From positions 1,364,001-1,428,000 of the forward strand of contig JAXGMQ010000001.1 of NCBI GenBank assembly GCA_040768585.1: a DNA stretch of 64,000 bases. Reading direction: 5' to 3'. The notes under the pieces were generated by a model. The model saw nothing but the letters and a program-made list of their open reading frames with translations. It made no database searches and was not told the DNA's origin. Origin of the DNA: JAXGMQ01 sp040768585. Lineage in GTDB: Bacteria > Caldisericota > Caldisericia > JAAYUI01. The position numbers and the translations under genes are program-made. Positions 1-9,059 of the stretch are shown here, piece after piece. Positions within the stretch are counted from its first letter, which is position 1; each line of letters opens with the position of its first letter.

Positions 1-1308
1 GTTTGCAAGGATGACAGTCTTTTCTGTTTTGTGGAGTGTGCCCACCTTGACTAAGGTATCGGTGACCGAGATCTTGATTCTGTCCCTCATGTCGATATCG
101 ATCTTTACCCTTGCGCCAAGCTCGTTCTCCTCGAGTACGGTCACTTTGATGGTTGAGGTGTAATCCTTGTTGTGTGGGATTGTTGAGGGATTTGTCTTTG
201 GGCCAGCTACACTGTTGCCATCCGATGTGTAGCAAGGATTCTCATGCCACAATCCCCCGCCTGGATTTAGGAGTTCAATACCAAATGGCTCATCGTCGCC
301 GTCATTGAACCTATGGTTGTATGGTACATCTTCATTGACTCTGTATATGATGACTCCCTCTGATGGGATACCACCCCAGAAATTATCGGTGCCGGTTCTT
401 GTTCTGTATTCAACACCAAGGTATTCATTTGTGCCTGGGATTGGGACTTTGAGGTAGCTGTCACTGCTGTTTGTCGTGATTGGCGGTAGGGTATATTCTC
501 CAGGTTGGATAACCTCTTTTGGTTTGATGTACCCAAGTCTTTCCCTGTGGAATCCTGTCAAACCCAGTCCACCATGACGGGCAACCATGATGTCATAGTA
601 TGTGAAGGGGTAGCTGCATTTTCCACCAAAAGGCCCCCCACAACCGTAGTCGTAAAGGTCAGCAAGCCCAAGAAGGTGTCCAAACTCGTGGGTCATCACA
701 AGAGCCCCTGAGCCATAGATGCCCATATCCTCTGTCACGAGAATGTATCCAACCCACATCTTTTCGCCATCGACATCCACTTTGATAGCTGAACGATGTG
801 GCCAGAATGCATCATCCTTTGGGTAGTTCATATACCCTTCGGCTTCACCAGCCACAACAACGCAAACAAATGGTGGAGTCTCGTCTTCGAAGACGTACTT
901 GTTGAGGTCTAGCCCGTCCTTTTGAGCTACTTCGATCGTCCATTCGACGAGTTCCCGAACATGGATATCAAAGTTATCTTCAGAATCCTTGGCATAGTAG
1001 GAGAGAGGTTTTGGTGCTCTTTCCCAAATCAAACCATCGTACTTGCCTGGGATGATGTCAACTCTGGATGAGGACGCAAGTTTCCAGAAATTCCTGAGCG
1101 ATTCGCCATCTTCGCTGAACAGTTCCTCTTTTATTTCATGGAATGGTCTCTTGTGTGGCACATCGGAAAAGTCGACTGAGACCACAGCCAGCGGGTATAC
1201 TGTGGGTTCATCCTCGGAATCAGCTATAGCATACTTGCTTGAAAAATTGAGTGTAACAACAATAAAAAACGTTGTGACAATCAAGATTATTGACCTTTTT
1301 GACCTCAT
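1..1308 (-). CDS. Secreted M6-family zinc metalloprotease, C-terminus beyond window edge
   Basis: This is the N-terminal 436 codons of a secreted metalloprotease related to immune inhibitor A; the gene continues past base 1. It begins with a hydrophobic signal peptide (MRSKRSIILIVTTFFIVV). The zinc site reads HEFGHLLGLADLYD, that is HExxH plus the Gly and the third ligand Asp of the M6 type. A conserved region near Y-Y-D-I-M-V-A-R and later G-I-E-L-L-N-P-G-G follows, as in the two paralogues downstream. It should degrade extracellular protein. It is the first of three tandem copies on the minus strand. Whether it also ends in a dockerin cannot be seen. The ATG at 1308 has no Shine-Dalgarno sequence but lies 8 nt from a strong -10 box, so the mRNA is probably leaderless. 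Confidence 0.85.
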   Translation of the reverse strand, partial: MRSKRSIILIVTTFFIVVTLNFSSKYAIADSEDEPTVYPLAVVSVDFSDVPHKRPFHEIKEELFSEDGESLRNFWKLASSSRVDIIPGKYDGLIWERAPKPLSYYAKDSEDNFDIHVRELVEWTIEVAQKDGLDLNKYVFEDETPPFVCVVVAGEAEGYMNYPKDDAFWPHRSAIKVDVDGEKMWVGYILVTEDMGIYGSGALVMTHEFGHLLGLADLYDYGCGGPFGGKCSYPFTYYDIMVARHGGLGLTGFHRERLGYIKPKEVIQPGEYTLPPITTNSSDSYLKVPIPGTNEYLGVEYRTRTGTDNFWGGIPSEGVIIYRVNEDVPYNHRFNDGDDEPFGIELLNPGGGLWHENPCYTSDGNSVAGPKTNPSTIPHNKDYTSTIKVTVLEENELGARVKIDIDMRDRIKISVTDTLVKVGTLHKTEKTVILAN

Positions 1309-1316
1309 GCTAACCC

Positions 1317-1344
1317 ATTATATTCCCCGACGACTGAAGGTCAA
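1317..1344 (-). promoter_or_regulatory. Sigma70-type promoter 8 nt from the ATG (leaderless type)
   Basis: On the minus strand TTGACC (1344-1339), a 16-nt spacer and a perfect TATAAT (1322-1317) precede the protease start codon. Only GGGTTAGC separates the -10 box from the ATG, so transcription would start at or within a base or two of the start codon. Confidence 0.7.
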
Positions 1345-1559
1345 CGTAACTTGTTACCTAAAACAATTGTAAAAATCTCAGAAAATCTGGGATTTTCGTC
1401 CTATCAGACGACGATCCTATAATCTGTTTCCGAAATGAAACCGATTACTGATAAACTTGATCGGTGAAATCAATCCGAAGCTTCAAAAAGGGCACATAGG
1501 AGGATACAAAATGAAAATCTGTGTATATCGGTATTACATACAATTCAGGATACAAAATA

Positions 1560-1588
1560 TTGACAACATCATTACAATAACGTAACAT
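1560..1588 (+). promoter_or_regulatory. Sigma70-type promoter for the STAS-like gene
   Basis: TTGACA (1560-1565), a 17-nt spacer and TAACAT (1583-1588) lie upstream of the gene starting at 1624. That gene has a normal ribosome binding site, so this promoter would give a conventional leader of about 30 nt. Confidence 0.6.
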
Positions 1589-1623
1589 TTCTGTTAACTT
1601 GGCAGGTGACCCAGGAGGAAACA

Positions 1624-2031
1624 ATGGCAGGCTTTGAGTTTGAAGGTCGGTATGATGCAGAGAAGAACATCTCTTATGTCAGATTCATAGGCAAACCAAC
1701 CTCGAATAGTGACGTGGACTATCTTGTTGAAAAGATAACTCCCCACTATATGGGCAACGGCAAGAACAAAATCTGGCAAATTACAGATATCACAGAAATG
1801 GGTATGGCAGCGCCCAATCTTGTTATCTATTACAACAACAGAGTGAAGGAACTTACAAAAAAGTATGTCCAGGACTATGTTGTGATATCAAGCAACACAA
1901 TGCAGAAACTTGCCACAAACCTTTTCAACACATTCCTCGGAGAGAAACACGACATCGTGCAGTCGATCGAGGAGGCGGAAAAAGTGATACTTGAAAGGCA
2001 GGAGAAAATCGGAAGGTTCCCGCCACTTTAA
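1624..2031 (+). CDS. Small cytosolic protein, possibly SpoIIAA-like/STAS fold
   Basis: A 135-residue soluble protein with no signal peptide or membrane segment. The start at 1624 is chosen because CAGGAGGAAACA lies just before it; an earlier in-frame ATG at 1606 would put that site inside the gene. The pattern of a short beta strand (YVRFIGKP), a helix, a strand (KIWQITDITEM) and an amphipathic helix (NNRVKELTKKY), followed by an E/K-rich C-terminus, resembles SpoIIAA-like proteins that carry a STAS-type fold. That assignment is inference from secondary-structure pattern only. It is a single-gene unit with its own promoter and a possible terminator, inserted between divergently placed protease genes. 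No function can be stated. Confidence 0.65.
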   Translation: MAGFEFEGRYDAEKNISYVRFIGKPTSNSDVDYLVEKITPHYMGNGKNKIWQITDITEMGMAAPNLVIYYNNRVKELTKKYVQDYVVISSNTMQKLATNLFNTFLGEKHDIVQSIEEAEKVILERQEKIGRFPPL

Positions 2032-2042
2032 GAACACAACAA

Positions 2043-2100
2043 GAGAGCCGAAACCCCCGGTCGAATTTCTACAAAACCGATGGCATTGGCTCTCCTTTTT
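2043..2100 (+). terminator. Possible intrinsic terminator after the STAS-like gene
   Basis: GAGAGCC (2043-2049) pairs with GGCTCTC (2088-2094), followed by CTTTTT. The 38-nt loop is long, so this is weaker than a classical terminator. Confidence 0.35.
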
Positions 2101-2120
2101 ATGAGTTGTTTCCTTCGTCT

Positions 2121-3815
2121 CTAGTATTCGATTCCCAGGTATTTTGAGATTACTGCAATGTCATTTGAGTCCAGTTTGCCATCAAGATTCACATCAAACC
2201 TCTCGTCATAGTCAGAGCTTGAGATGATGCTTATGTCGCTTGTGTCTATCTTTCTGTCACCATTTACATCAATCTCATGAAGGATATTGGTCAGCTCGAT
2301 ATCGTGGAAATAGCTGAAATCATTAACATGAAAGAATAATTCTCTATCAGCCTTTTCTCTGTTCCACTGGTCGCGTGGCACAAAAAGACCTATTTTCACA
2401 CCACTTGTTTGTCCTGGCAAAAGTTCAATCTCTGGTGGGTTCATGTATTCATTGCTGATTTTCAATGTTTCTGTGCTGATGTTCTCAATTGTGAAATCGT
2501 GGTTTGATTTGTGAAGATGTCCTGCCTTAATGGCTGATTTTGCCGACTTTACATTAATTGGCTTTCTTGGCTCAATATCAATCTTGACTCTGGCTCCGCT
2601 CTCATCTTCGCCAAGAACTGTTATTGTGACAAGGTTTGTGTAGTTGGCGCTGTGTGGGAGGGTGGATGGGTTAGTATACGGGCTGGCTATGTTGTAACCA
2701 GTTGAGGTGTAGCAGGCATCGTCGTGCCAGAGGTTACCGCCGGGGTTGAGCATCTCGATTCCATAGTTGTCACTCAATTTTCTAGCATTTATTCCCCACC
2801 AAAAAGGAAAACTTTCGTCAACTCTGTATATTGTGACACCTTCCTTGGGAATCCCTCCCCAGAAGCTGTCTTCATCAATACGCCTTCTGTATTCAATTAG
2901 CAAATACTCGAGAGTATTCTCAATGGGGGTTAACACAACAGAACCAAATTCATTATCGTTGATAGGAGGAATGATGACCTCCTGAGAATCATAAATGATA
3001 AGTGGATCAACGAGTCCCAGATAAATCCTGTGATAGCCACAAAGACCTTGTCCCCTGTGGCGCGACGCCATAATGTCGTAATATGTGATTGGATACCCAC
3101 AACCTTTTGGTCCATCGTTGCTGAACGAGCAACCTGTATCATACAGATCACCCAACCTCAGGTTGTGACCTATTTCATGAGCTGTTACCATTGACAACAG
3201 CGTGTTTCCGTTGGGGTCATCATCCATTAATATATACCGAATCCATGTTTCCTCTCCATCAACGACTCCTCGAAAAGCCCAACAATGTGGCCAAAAACCA
3301 TTGTCGATGGGAGTGTTGTGGGTATGCTCATTTACACCACTGACTATTACACACAAAAATGGGTAATACTTATGCTTATTCCAATATGAGGAGTAATCCA
3401 TCCCGTCCTTGATTGCTTGTTCGTAACCCCAAGCGACAAGTTCTCGAACATTGTTATCAACAAAATCATCACCCTTTGTGGAGTAGTACTCAATTGGTTT
3501 TGGTGCTCTTGCCCATTTGAGGCCCTCATAATCCCCAGTGCTGATTTTCACTTTTCCGTCAGTTGTCAGGTCCCAAAACCTATTACTCGATTCACCCTCT
3601 TCCCCGTAGATCGTATTCTTTAACTCGTTAAAGGATGTAGTGTGTGGCATGTTCTCAAAATCGATTGTGAGTAACGGTATTTCATAAATGAAAGGCTCTT
3701 CAATCTTTGTGTTGTACGAAAATCCCCACTCCGACTCCGAATCTACAATACTCACGGAACTCCCTATTGATAAAACCATTAGCACAAAAACCAGACTTGA
3801 GATTATTTTTTTCAT
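2121..3815 (-). CDS. Secreted M6-family metalloprotease with C-terminal dockerin
   Basis: A 564-residue secreted protease. Residues 1-24 form a signal peptide (KKIISSLVFVLMVLSIGSS). The catalytic region carries HEIGHNLRLGDLYD near residue 214: the HExxH pair and the distal Asp are present, but the Gly usual at the eighth position of this motif is Arg. A beta-rich region follows (about 400-505). The last 50 residues are a dockerin: two EF-hand-like loops, DINGDRKIDTSD and DVNLDGKLDSND, each with the 1-3-5-9-12 calcium-ligand spacing. In known systems a dockerin binds a cohesin on a scaffold. The start ATG has no Shine-Dalgarno sequence and lies 6 nt from TAGAAT. It is the second of three tandem paralogues. 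Confidence 0.9.
   Translation of the reverse strand: MKKIISSLVFVLMVLSIGSSVSIVDSESEWGFSYNTKIEEPFIYEIPLLTIDFENMPHTTSFNELKNTIYGEEGESSNRFWDLTTDGKVKISTGDYEGLKWARAPKPIEYYSTKGDDFVDNNVRELVAWGYEQAIKDGMDYSSYWNKHKYYPFLCVIVSGVNEHTHNTPIDNGFWPHCWAFRGVVDGEETWIRYILMDDDPNGNTLLSMVTAHEIGHNLRLGDLYDTGCSFSNDGPKGCGYPITYYDIMASRHRGQGLCGYHRIYLGLVDPLIIYDSQEVIIPPINDNEFGSVVLTPIENTLEYLLIEYRRRIDEDSFWGGIPKEGVTIYRVDESFPFWWGINARKLSDNYGIEMLNPGGNLWHDDACYTSTGYNIASPYTNPSTLPHSANYTNLVTITVLGEDESGARVKIDIEPRKPINVKSAKSAIKAGHLHKSNHDFTIENISTETLKISNEYMNPPEIELLPGQTSGVKIGLFVPRDQWNREKADRELFFHVNDFSYFHDIELTNILHEIDVNGDRKIDTSDISIISSSDYDERFDVNLDGKLDSNDIAVISKYLGIEY
2179..2258 (-). repeat. Dockerin-coding segment nearly identical to 3987-4066
   Basis: These 80 bases match 3987-4066 in the next protease gene at 79 of 80 positions (the difference is gatgatg versus gattatg). 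The rest of the two genes has diverged much further at the DNA level, so this block was probably copied or homogenised recently. Confidence 0.85.
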
Positions 3816-3880
3816 ATTCGGATTCTACATCGATATGTATCTGAAATATCGCAATTCCAATTAAAATCTTATAGTTAAAA
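3816..3880 (-). promoter_or_regulatory. Leaderless-type promoter with upstream block shared by two protease genes
   Basis: On the minus strand TAGAAT (3827-3822) ends 6 nt before the ATG. Further upstream, 3846-3880 is identical over 35 bases to 5621-5655 in front of the third protease gene. Both blocks contain TTGCGATAT, whose GATAT part sits about 17 nt from TAGAAT. The shared block may be the -35 region plus an activator site. Confidence 0.55.
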
Positions 3881-3928
3881 CATCAATATCAATCACTGAT
3901 CACAAAATCCAATCTATCCACAACTACT

Positions 3929-5590
3929 TCAATATCTTATCCCTATGTATTTTGCAATAATTACCATATCCTCCGCGTCTATCAGACCATCAAGATTCAC
4001 ATCAAACCTCTCGTCATAGTCAGAGCTTGAGATTATGCTTATGTCGCTTGTGTCTATCTTTCTGTCGCCGTTAATATCAATTTCGAAGAGTAAATTTTTG
4101 AGTTCAACTTCTAAGAAAAGATTGTATTGATCAATTTCAAATAAGATTTCTCTGTTGATAACTCGTCCTTTTATCTGATCTTTTGGCGTAAAAAGTTCAA
4201 TTTTAACTGTACTGCTCTCTCCTGGTTCCAGTATAATTTCATCTGGTCTCATATACTTATTTTTTATTTTTCGAGTATTGACACCATCGTTACTAATTGT
4301 GAAATCGTAACCCGTCCTGTGCAGATGGCCCACCTTCATTGAACTTTGTCTGGGTGAAACATCTACAAGTTTTATTTTTTCAATATCAACTTTGATCGTT
4401 GAACTGTTTTCATCTTCGCCCAGCATTGTTATTGTAGCAGTACTCAGATATCTGTTGTCATTTGGCAAGGTCGAAGGATTTGTATTTGGACCTGCCACAT
4501 TGTACCCAGTTGATGTATAGCAGGCGTCATCATGCCAAATATTGCCGCCTGGATTCAATAACTCAACTCCAAAGGGTCTATTTTTACCATTGTTGATGTA
4601 ACCATAGTGTGGGAAACTTTCATTTACCCTGTAAATCAATATACCCTCTTTGGGTATACCTTCCCAAAATGAGTCCTCATCAATTTTCCTTCTGTATTCG
4701 ATTAGTAGATATTCGTCAGTGCCTTCGAATGGTATTTTTAAAATGCTACCGTACTCATTTGAAGTTAGTAGAGGGATTGTAAGCTCGGTTGATTCTGTAA
4801 TTAGCATTGGTTCAACCAGTCCCAGTTTTATTCTGTGGTAGCTGCTAAGACCAACCCCCTTATTTCTTGATACCATGATGTCGTAATATGTTAATGGGAA
4901 GTCACAGTCTTCTGTTGGTTTATCACCCGTACCACATTCGTTATCATAGAGGTCACCCAACATGATTCTATGACCAAATTCGTGAGCAAGAACCATTGAC
5001 AAAGGAGCTCTGCCGTTTGGATCATCTACGATTAGGATGTATCCAATGCGCATTAACTCTCCATTTTGGTTAAATAGTGCTCCACCAACTCGTGGCCAAA
5101 AACCGTTACTTACGGGTGTATTGTGTTCTCCTTCTTGTATGCCACTCACAACAACACACACATAGGGTAAGTACGTGTTGTTGATTATTTTACCATCGAA
5201 TACAAATCCGTCTTGAACAGCTTTTTCTAACCCCCATGTGATAAGTTCACCGATTCTTTCATCTGCCCATGTCTCGCCTTTGGTTGCATAGTACTCGATG
5301 GGCTCTGGAGCTCTGGCCCACTCCAGTCCATCATAATCTCCCGGAACAACACTTATCTTCCCATCAGTAACAAGATTCCAAAATTTGTGACATGATTGTG
5401 TTTCTTCCCCATAAACAGCGTCTTTGATTTCTGCAAAAGGTGTTGTGTGCTGCATATTCTCAAAATCAATGCAGATTAGTGGCATGGGAAACGTAACCTC
5501 CTCTAATGCTCGCACGTTCACCGGATTGACTGGATTCCCCACTGTTAGAACAACCGTCACAAACAAAATAATAGAAATTAATTTTCTCAT
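3929..5590 (-). CDS. Secreted M6-family metalloprotease with C-terminal dockerin
   Basis: A 553-residue paralogue of the gene at 2121-3815. It has a signal peptide (RKLISIILFVTVVLTVG), then a short linker and the catalytic region. The zinc motif is HEFGHRIMLGDLYD near residue 212, again with the usual Gly replaced (here by Met) while both His, the Glu and the distal Asp remain. The C-terminal dockerin has loops DINGDRKIDTSD and DVNLDGLIDAED. Family knowledge says M6 enzymes are extracellular endopeptidases. The dockerin implies attachment to a cohesin-bearing partner; a candidate is the protein at 52920-58592. There is no Shine-Dalgarno sequence; TAGAAT lies 6 nt upstream. Confidence 0.9.
   Translation of the reverse strand: MRKLISIILFVTVVLTVGNPVNPVNVRALEEVTFPMPLICIDFENMQHTTPFAEIKDAVYGEETQSCHKFWNLVTDGKISVVPGDYDGLEWARAPEPIEYYATKGETWADERIGELITWGLEKAVQDGFVFDGKIINNTYLPYVCVVVSGIQEGEHNTPVSNGFWPRVGGALFNQNGELMRIGYILIVDDPNGRAPLSMVLAHEFGHRIMLGDLYDNECGTGDKPTEDCDFPLTYYDIMVSRNKGVGLSSYHRIKLGLVEPMLITESTELTIPLLTSNEYGSILKIPFEGTDEYLLIEYRRKIDEDSFWEGIPKEGILIYRVNESFPHYGYINNGKNRPFGVELLNPGGNIWHDDACYTSTGYNVAGPNTNPSTLPNDNRYLSTATITMLGEDENSSTIKVDIEKIKLVDVSPRQSSMKVGHLHRTGYDFTISNDGVNTRKIKNKYMRPDEIILEPGESSTVKIELFTPKDQIKGRVINREILFEIDQYNLFLEVELKNLLFEIDINGDRKIDTSDISIISSSDYDERFDVNLDGLIDAEDMVIIAKYIGIRY
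3987..4066 (-). repeat. Dockerin-coding segment nearly identical to 2179-2258
   Basis: Partner of the 80-base block at 2179-2258, 79 of 80 bases identical. It encodes the end of the first calcium loop through the start of the second. Confidence 0.85.
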
Positions 5591-5655
5591 ACAAGGATTC
5601 TACACCAAAGGGGTCGTCTGATATCGCAATTCCAATTAAAATCTTATAGTTAAAA
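5591..5655 (-). promoter_or_regulatory. Leaderless-type promoter with shared upstream block
   Basis: TAGAAT (5602-5597 on the minus strand) ends 6 nt before the ATG at 5590. The 35-base block at 5621-5655 is identical to 3846-3880. GGATTCTACA on the plus strand (5595-5604) is also shared with 3820-3829. Confidence 0.55.
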
Positions 5656-5752
5656 AATAAATTAAACCTACTAACCGAGTTTGTTTACACGACCGTTTAC
5701 ATTCATAAACTACACTTTGGTACTATTTTCCAAACAAGGAGGCCGCAGACAA

Positions 5753-6619
5753 GTGTTCACCATAGTCTCGAAACAAGACCTTGCCGACAGAATCTGCAAA
5801 TATGTGTTTTCTGCTCCACTAATTGCAAAAAAGGCACAACCAGGTCAATTCGTTATTATCCGTGTAGATGAAGAGGGAGAAAGAATTCCTCTCACTGTTG
5901 CTGATGTAGATCCCGAAAAAGGTCTAGTCACCATCGTGGTTCAGGCTGTTGGCACAACTACCAACAAGCTTCACTGTCTTTGTGAGGGTGATGCTATCGC
6001 TGATCTTGTCGGGCCACTTGGTGTTCCCACCCACCTGGATGGATACGAAACAGCGGTATGTGTGGCAGGCGGTGTTGGAATAGCCGAGATACATCCAATC
6101 GCCCGTGGTCTCAAGCAGGCAGGCGCGAATGTTATCTCCATCGTGGGTTCTCGAAATCATGACCTTCTCTTCTTTGAGGAGGAGATGAAGAAAGCATCCA
6201 ATGAACTCATCGTCACAACTGACGACGGTAGCTATGGCAGAAAAGGTCTTGTGCTTGACCCACTCATTGAGATGATGAAGGCTGGAAAGAAGATTGACGT
6301 TGTCTTCTGTGTTGGCCCTGTCATCATGATGCGCGAGGTTTGCAAAGCGACAAAACCATACGGGATTCCATCATTTGTCTCACTCAATCCAATCATGGTC
6401 GACGGCACTGGTATGTGCGGTGTTTGCCGTGTCACAGTTGATGGCCAAACAAAATTCGGCTGTGTCGACGGCCCAGATTTTGATGGTCACAAGGTCGATT
6501 TTGATGAGCTGATGGAGCGACTCGTCACCTACAAGAAGATGGAAGCGGAGTCACTTGAGAATTGGAAAGACAGATGTGAGAATCACGGCGAAGGAGGATG
6601 CAAATGCCACGAGAGATAA
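5753..6619 (+). CDS. sudB: Ferredoxin-NADP reductase subunit (SudB/NfnA type)
   Basis: The 288-residue small subunit of a sulfide dehydrogenase/NfnAB-type flavoprotein. The N-terminal half is a FAD-binding ferredoxin-reductase fold, with GQFVIIR and RIPLTV as the flavin-binding strand. The middle is the NAD-binding half (VCVAGGVGIAEIHPIARGLK). DGTGMCGVCRVTVDGQTKFGC supplies cysteines for the [2Fe-2S] cluster. The C-terminus adds an unusual Cys/His-rich tail (CENHGEGGCKCHER). The GTG at 5753 is chosen as start because AAGGAGG lies 10 nt upstream; an ATG at 5681 would add residues with no family match. It overlaps the next gene by 16 nt. Together they bifurcate electrons between ferredoxin, NADH and NADPH (family knowledge), or act as a sulfide dehydrogenase. 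Confidence 0.9.
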   Translation: MFTIVSKQDLADRICKYVFSAPLIAKKAQPGQFVIIRVDEEGERIPLTVADVDPEKGLVTIVVQAVGTTTNKLHCLCEGDAIADLVGPLGVPTHLDGYETAVCVAGGVGIAEIHPIARGLKQAGANVISIVGSRNHDLLFFEEEMKKASNELIVTTDDGSYGRKGLVLDPLIEMMKAGKKIDVVFCVGPVIMMREVCKATKPYGIPSFVSLNPIMVDGTGMCGVCRVTVDGQTKFGCVDGPDFDGHKVDFDELMERLVTYKKMEAESLENWKDRCENHGEGGCKCHER

Positions 6620-8013
6620 AAAAGGTCAGAATCCCGACCGCCGAACTCGACCCAAAAATCAGAGCGAGAACCTTTGATGAGGTCAACCTCGGATACACAG
6701 ACGAGCAGGCAATCGAGGAGGCAAAACGCTGCATCCAGTGCAAGAACGAACCATGCGTCAAGGGTTGTCCTGTTGAAGTCCCGATCCGAGAATTCATCGA
6801 GTTTGTTGCAGCCGGCGATATCGCATCTGCCGTCATGAAGAACAAAGAAAAGAACAACCTCCCAGGCATTTGCGGAAGAGTATGCCCCCAGGAATCACAG
6901 TGCGAATCAGTTTGCACCATGTCGAAACTTGGCGATGCAATCAATATCGGCAAGCTCGAAAGATTCATTGCAGACTGGGAATACAAACACGGCAAGGAGC
7001 CATCCTGCGGAATCAGAGCCCCTCACTGCGATGAGCCAAAGGGCAAGAAGGTCGCGGTTGTTGGCGCTGGCCCCGCCGGTCTCACCTGCGCTGGTGACTT
7101 AGCTCGAATGGGCTATGATGTCACAATTTTTGAAGCCCTTCACAAACCAGGTGGAGTTCTTTCATATGGCATCCCGCCATTCAGGCTTCCAAGAAATGTT
7201 ATCAACGCAGAGGTTGAGTACGTCAAGAGCCTTGGAGTTGAGATAAAGTTTGACATGGTCATCGGTCGTATTCTTACAATCGATGAACTCTTTGGACAGG
7301 AAGGTTTTTCCGCTGTGTTCCTCGGAACAGGCGCTGGTCTTCCATCGTTCCTCAAGGTGCCTGGAGTCAACTCAAACGGCGTATTCTCCGCCAACGAGTA
7401 TCTGACCCGCATCAACCTCATGAATGCGAAGACATTCCCAGAGTACGACACTCCCATCTGGAGAGGCAAAAAGGTCGCTGTTATCGGTTGTGGAAACGTT
7501 GCCATGGACTCTGTTCGCTCAGCCATGAGACTCGGAGCCGAGAGGGCAATGATAATCTACCGTCGTTCAATTGACGAGATGACAGCCCGTGTTGAGGAGT
7601 ATCACCACGCCCACGAAGAGGGAGTTGAATTCCACTGGCTCACAAACCCAACAGAGATAGTCCCTGATGAGAAAAACTTCGTCAAAGCCATCAAGCTTGA
7701 GAAGATGGAGCTTGGAGAGCCAGACGACTCTGGCAGACGTCGCCCTGTCCCAATTAAAGGTTCTGAGTTCGAGATGGAAGTGGACACAGTCATTGTTGCC
7801 CTTGGTACATCTCCAAACCCGCTCATCCCATCCACCACCTCAAAGCTCAAAATTAGTAAATGGGGGACATATGATGTGACTGATAAGCTCATGACAAGCT
7901 ATCCTGGCGTTTTTGCCGGCGGTGACGCTGTCACAGGCGCTGCAACCGTTATCGAGGCGATGGGCGCTGGCAAGATTGCAGCAAGGGCAATCAACGAGTA
8001 TATTCAAGGATAA
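6604..8013 (+). CDS. sudA: NADPH-dependent glutamate synthase-like subunit (SudA/NfnB type)
   Basis: A 469-residue partner of the preceding gene. The N-terminal helical domain holds two [4Fe-4S] cluster motifs: C43, C46, C51, C55 and C90, C94, C100, C104. GAGPAGL (154-160) binds FAD, and GCGNVAMD near residue 295 binds NAD(P)H. The C-terminus has the FAD-closing motif GVFAGGDAVTGAATVIEAMGAG. The length is that of stand-alone GltD-like/NfnB proteins. The ATG at 6604 is preferred over 6598 because GAAGGAGG ends directly before 6598, which is too close. Without gltB nearby and with sudB upstream, an NfnAB role is more likely than glutamate synthesis. It overlaps the following radical SAM gene by one base (TAATG). 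Confidence 0.93.
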   Translation: MPREIKKVRIPTAELDPKIRARTFDEVNLGYTDEQAIEEAKRCIQCKNEPCVKGCPVEVPIREFIEFVAAGDIASAVMKNKEKNNLPGICGRVCPQESQCESVCTMSKLGDAINIGKLERFIADWEYKHGKEPSCGIRAPHCDEPKGKKVAVVGAGPAGLTCAGDLARMGYDVTIFEALHKPGGVLSYGIPPFRLPRNVINAEVEYVKSLGVEIKFDMVIGRILTIDELFGQEGFSAVFLGTGAGLPSFLKVPGVNSNGVFSANEYLTRINLMNAKTFPEYDTPIWRGKKVAVIGCGNVAMDSVRSAMRLGAERAMIIYRRSIDEMTARVEEYHHAHEEGVEFHWLTNPTEIVPDEKNFVKAIKLEKMELGEPDDSGRRRPVPIKGSEFEMEVDTVIVALGTSPNPLIPSTTSKLKISKWGTYDVTDKLMTSYPGVFAGGDAVTGAATVIEAMGAGKIAARAINEYIQG

Positions 8014-9059
8014 TGAAGGAAGCTAAGCTTTGGCTGGGGGATGACAAGGGAAACGTAACATGCATCGCCTGCGTTAGACGATGTGTCATCCCGCCTGGCA
8101 GAGTTGGCTTTTGCCGTACGAGGGAAAATCGAGACGGCAAATTAATGAGTCCTTTTTGGGGTCAAGTGGTTGGAGGTTCTGGAACCCTTGACCCCATCGA
8201 AAAGAAGCCCCTGTACCACTTTTATCCCGGCACCCATGTCTACTCAGTTGGTGGATGGGGGTGCAACTTCCTCTGTGCTATGTGCCAAAATTATCACATC
8301 GCGCACGCCGTTCCGAAGCCAGATGTCGCAGAAACTGTCGAACCTATGCAGCTCATCAAATGGGCAGTTGAGTCAGGGGCGTCTGGAATAGCATTCACTT
8401 ACAACGAACCAGCGCGCTGGCCTGAGTATATCCAAGACACATTCAAGCACGCTGCATCAAATGACCTCTACACCGTTGTTGTCACAAATGGCAGCTTCAC
8501 CCGTCAGGCGCTCGATCACATTGGCCCATATACCGACGCAATGGCGGTTGACATCAAAGCCATGACTGATGTGAGTCTGTCAAAAATTGGAGTCGAGGGT
8601 ATTGACCCGGACGACATACTCGACTCAACTGTGTATGCCAGGGACAGGTGGGGCATGCACATCGAGTGCATCACGAACGTGATTCCAACAGTCAATGACT
8701 CTGATGAGGAGCTCACAGCAACCGCGACCTGGATACGAGACAATCTTGGACCGAGAGTGCCGTGGCATGTGACGCGTTTCTTCCCCGCCTACAGGTTTTC
8801 TCACCTAATGCCCACAGACCTCTCCGTGCTTGAGAGGGCGTACAGGATTGGGCTTGAGGTGGGACTTATGTTTGTCTACATTGGCAATGTCGCAAGCAGT
8901 AGCGCTTCAGCCACCTATTGCCCGAGGTGCCAGTCGGTTGTTATCGAAAGGTCAAAAGGTCACATAGAAAATCGGTCTGTAAAGGGTCAATGCACGAAAT
9001 GCGGGGAGTACCTTGGTGTTATCACAGAGGACATAAGGAGCGAATTCCGTGAATGTTAA
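8013..9059 (+). CDS. amrS: AmmeMemoRadiSam-type radical SAM enzyme
   Basis: A 348-residue radical SAM protein of the COG1180 pyruvate-formate-lyase-activating-like group, of the kind named the AmmeMemoRadiSam system radical SAM enzyme. Cysteines at 17, 20, 24 and 34 precede the core. The cluster motif is C84-x3-C88-x2-C91 followed by QNYHIAH. A C-terminal zinc-ribbon-like segment (CPRC...CTKC) is typical of this family. The usual partners, AMMECR1 and Memo, are not visible in this window. Its substrate is unknown. Translational coupling to sudA (TAATG) and an 11-nt overlap with maf place it in the middle of the operon. Confidence 0.85.
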   Translation: MKEAKLWLGDDKGNVTCIACVRRCVIPPGRVGFCRTRENRDGKLMSPFWGQVVGGSGTLDPIEKKPLYHFYPGTHVYSVGGWGCNFLCAMCQNYHIAHAVPKPDVAETVEPMQLIKWAVESGASGIAFTYNEPARWPEYIQDTFKHAASNDLYTVVVTNGSFTRQALDHIGPYTDAMAVDIKAMTDVSLSKIGVEGIDPDDILDSTVYARDRWGMHIECITNVIPTVNDSDEELTATATWIRDNLGPRVPWHVTRFFPAYRFSHLMPTDLSVLERAYRIGLEVGLMFVYIGNVASSSASATYCPRCQSVVIERSKGHIENRSVKGQCTKCGEYLGVITEDIRSEFREC

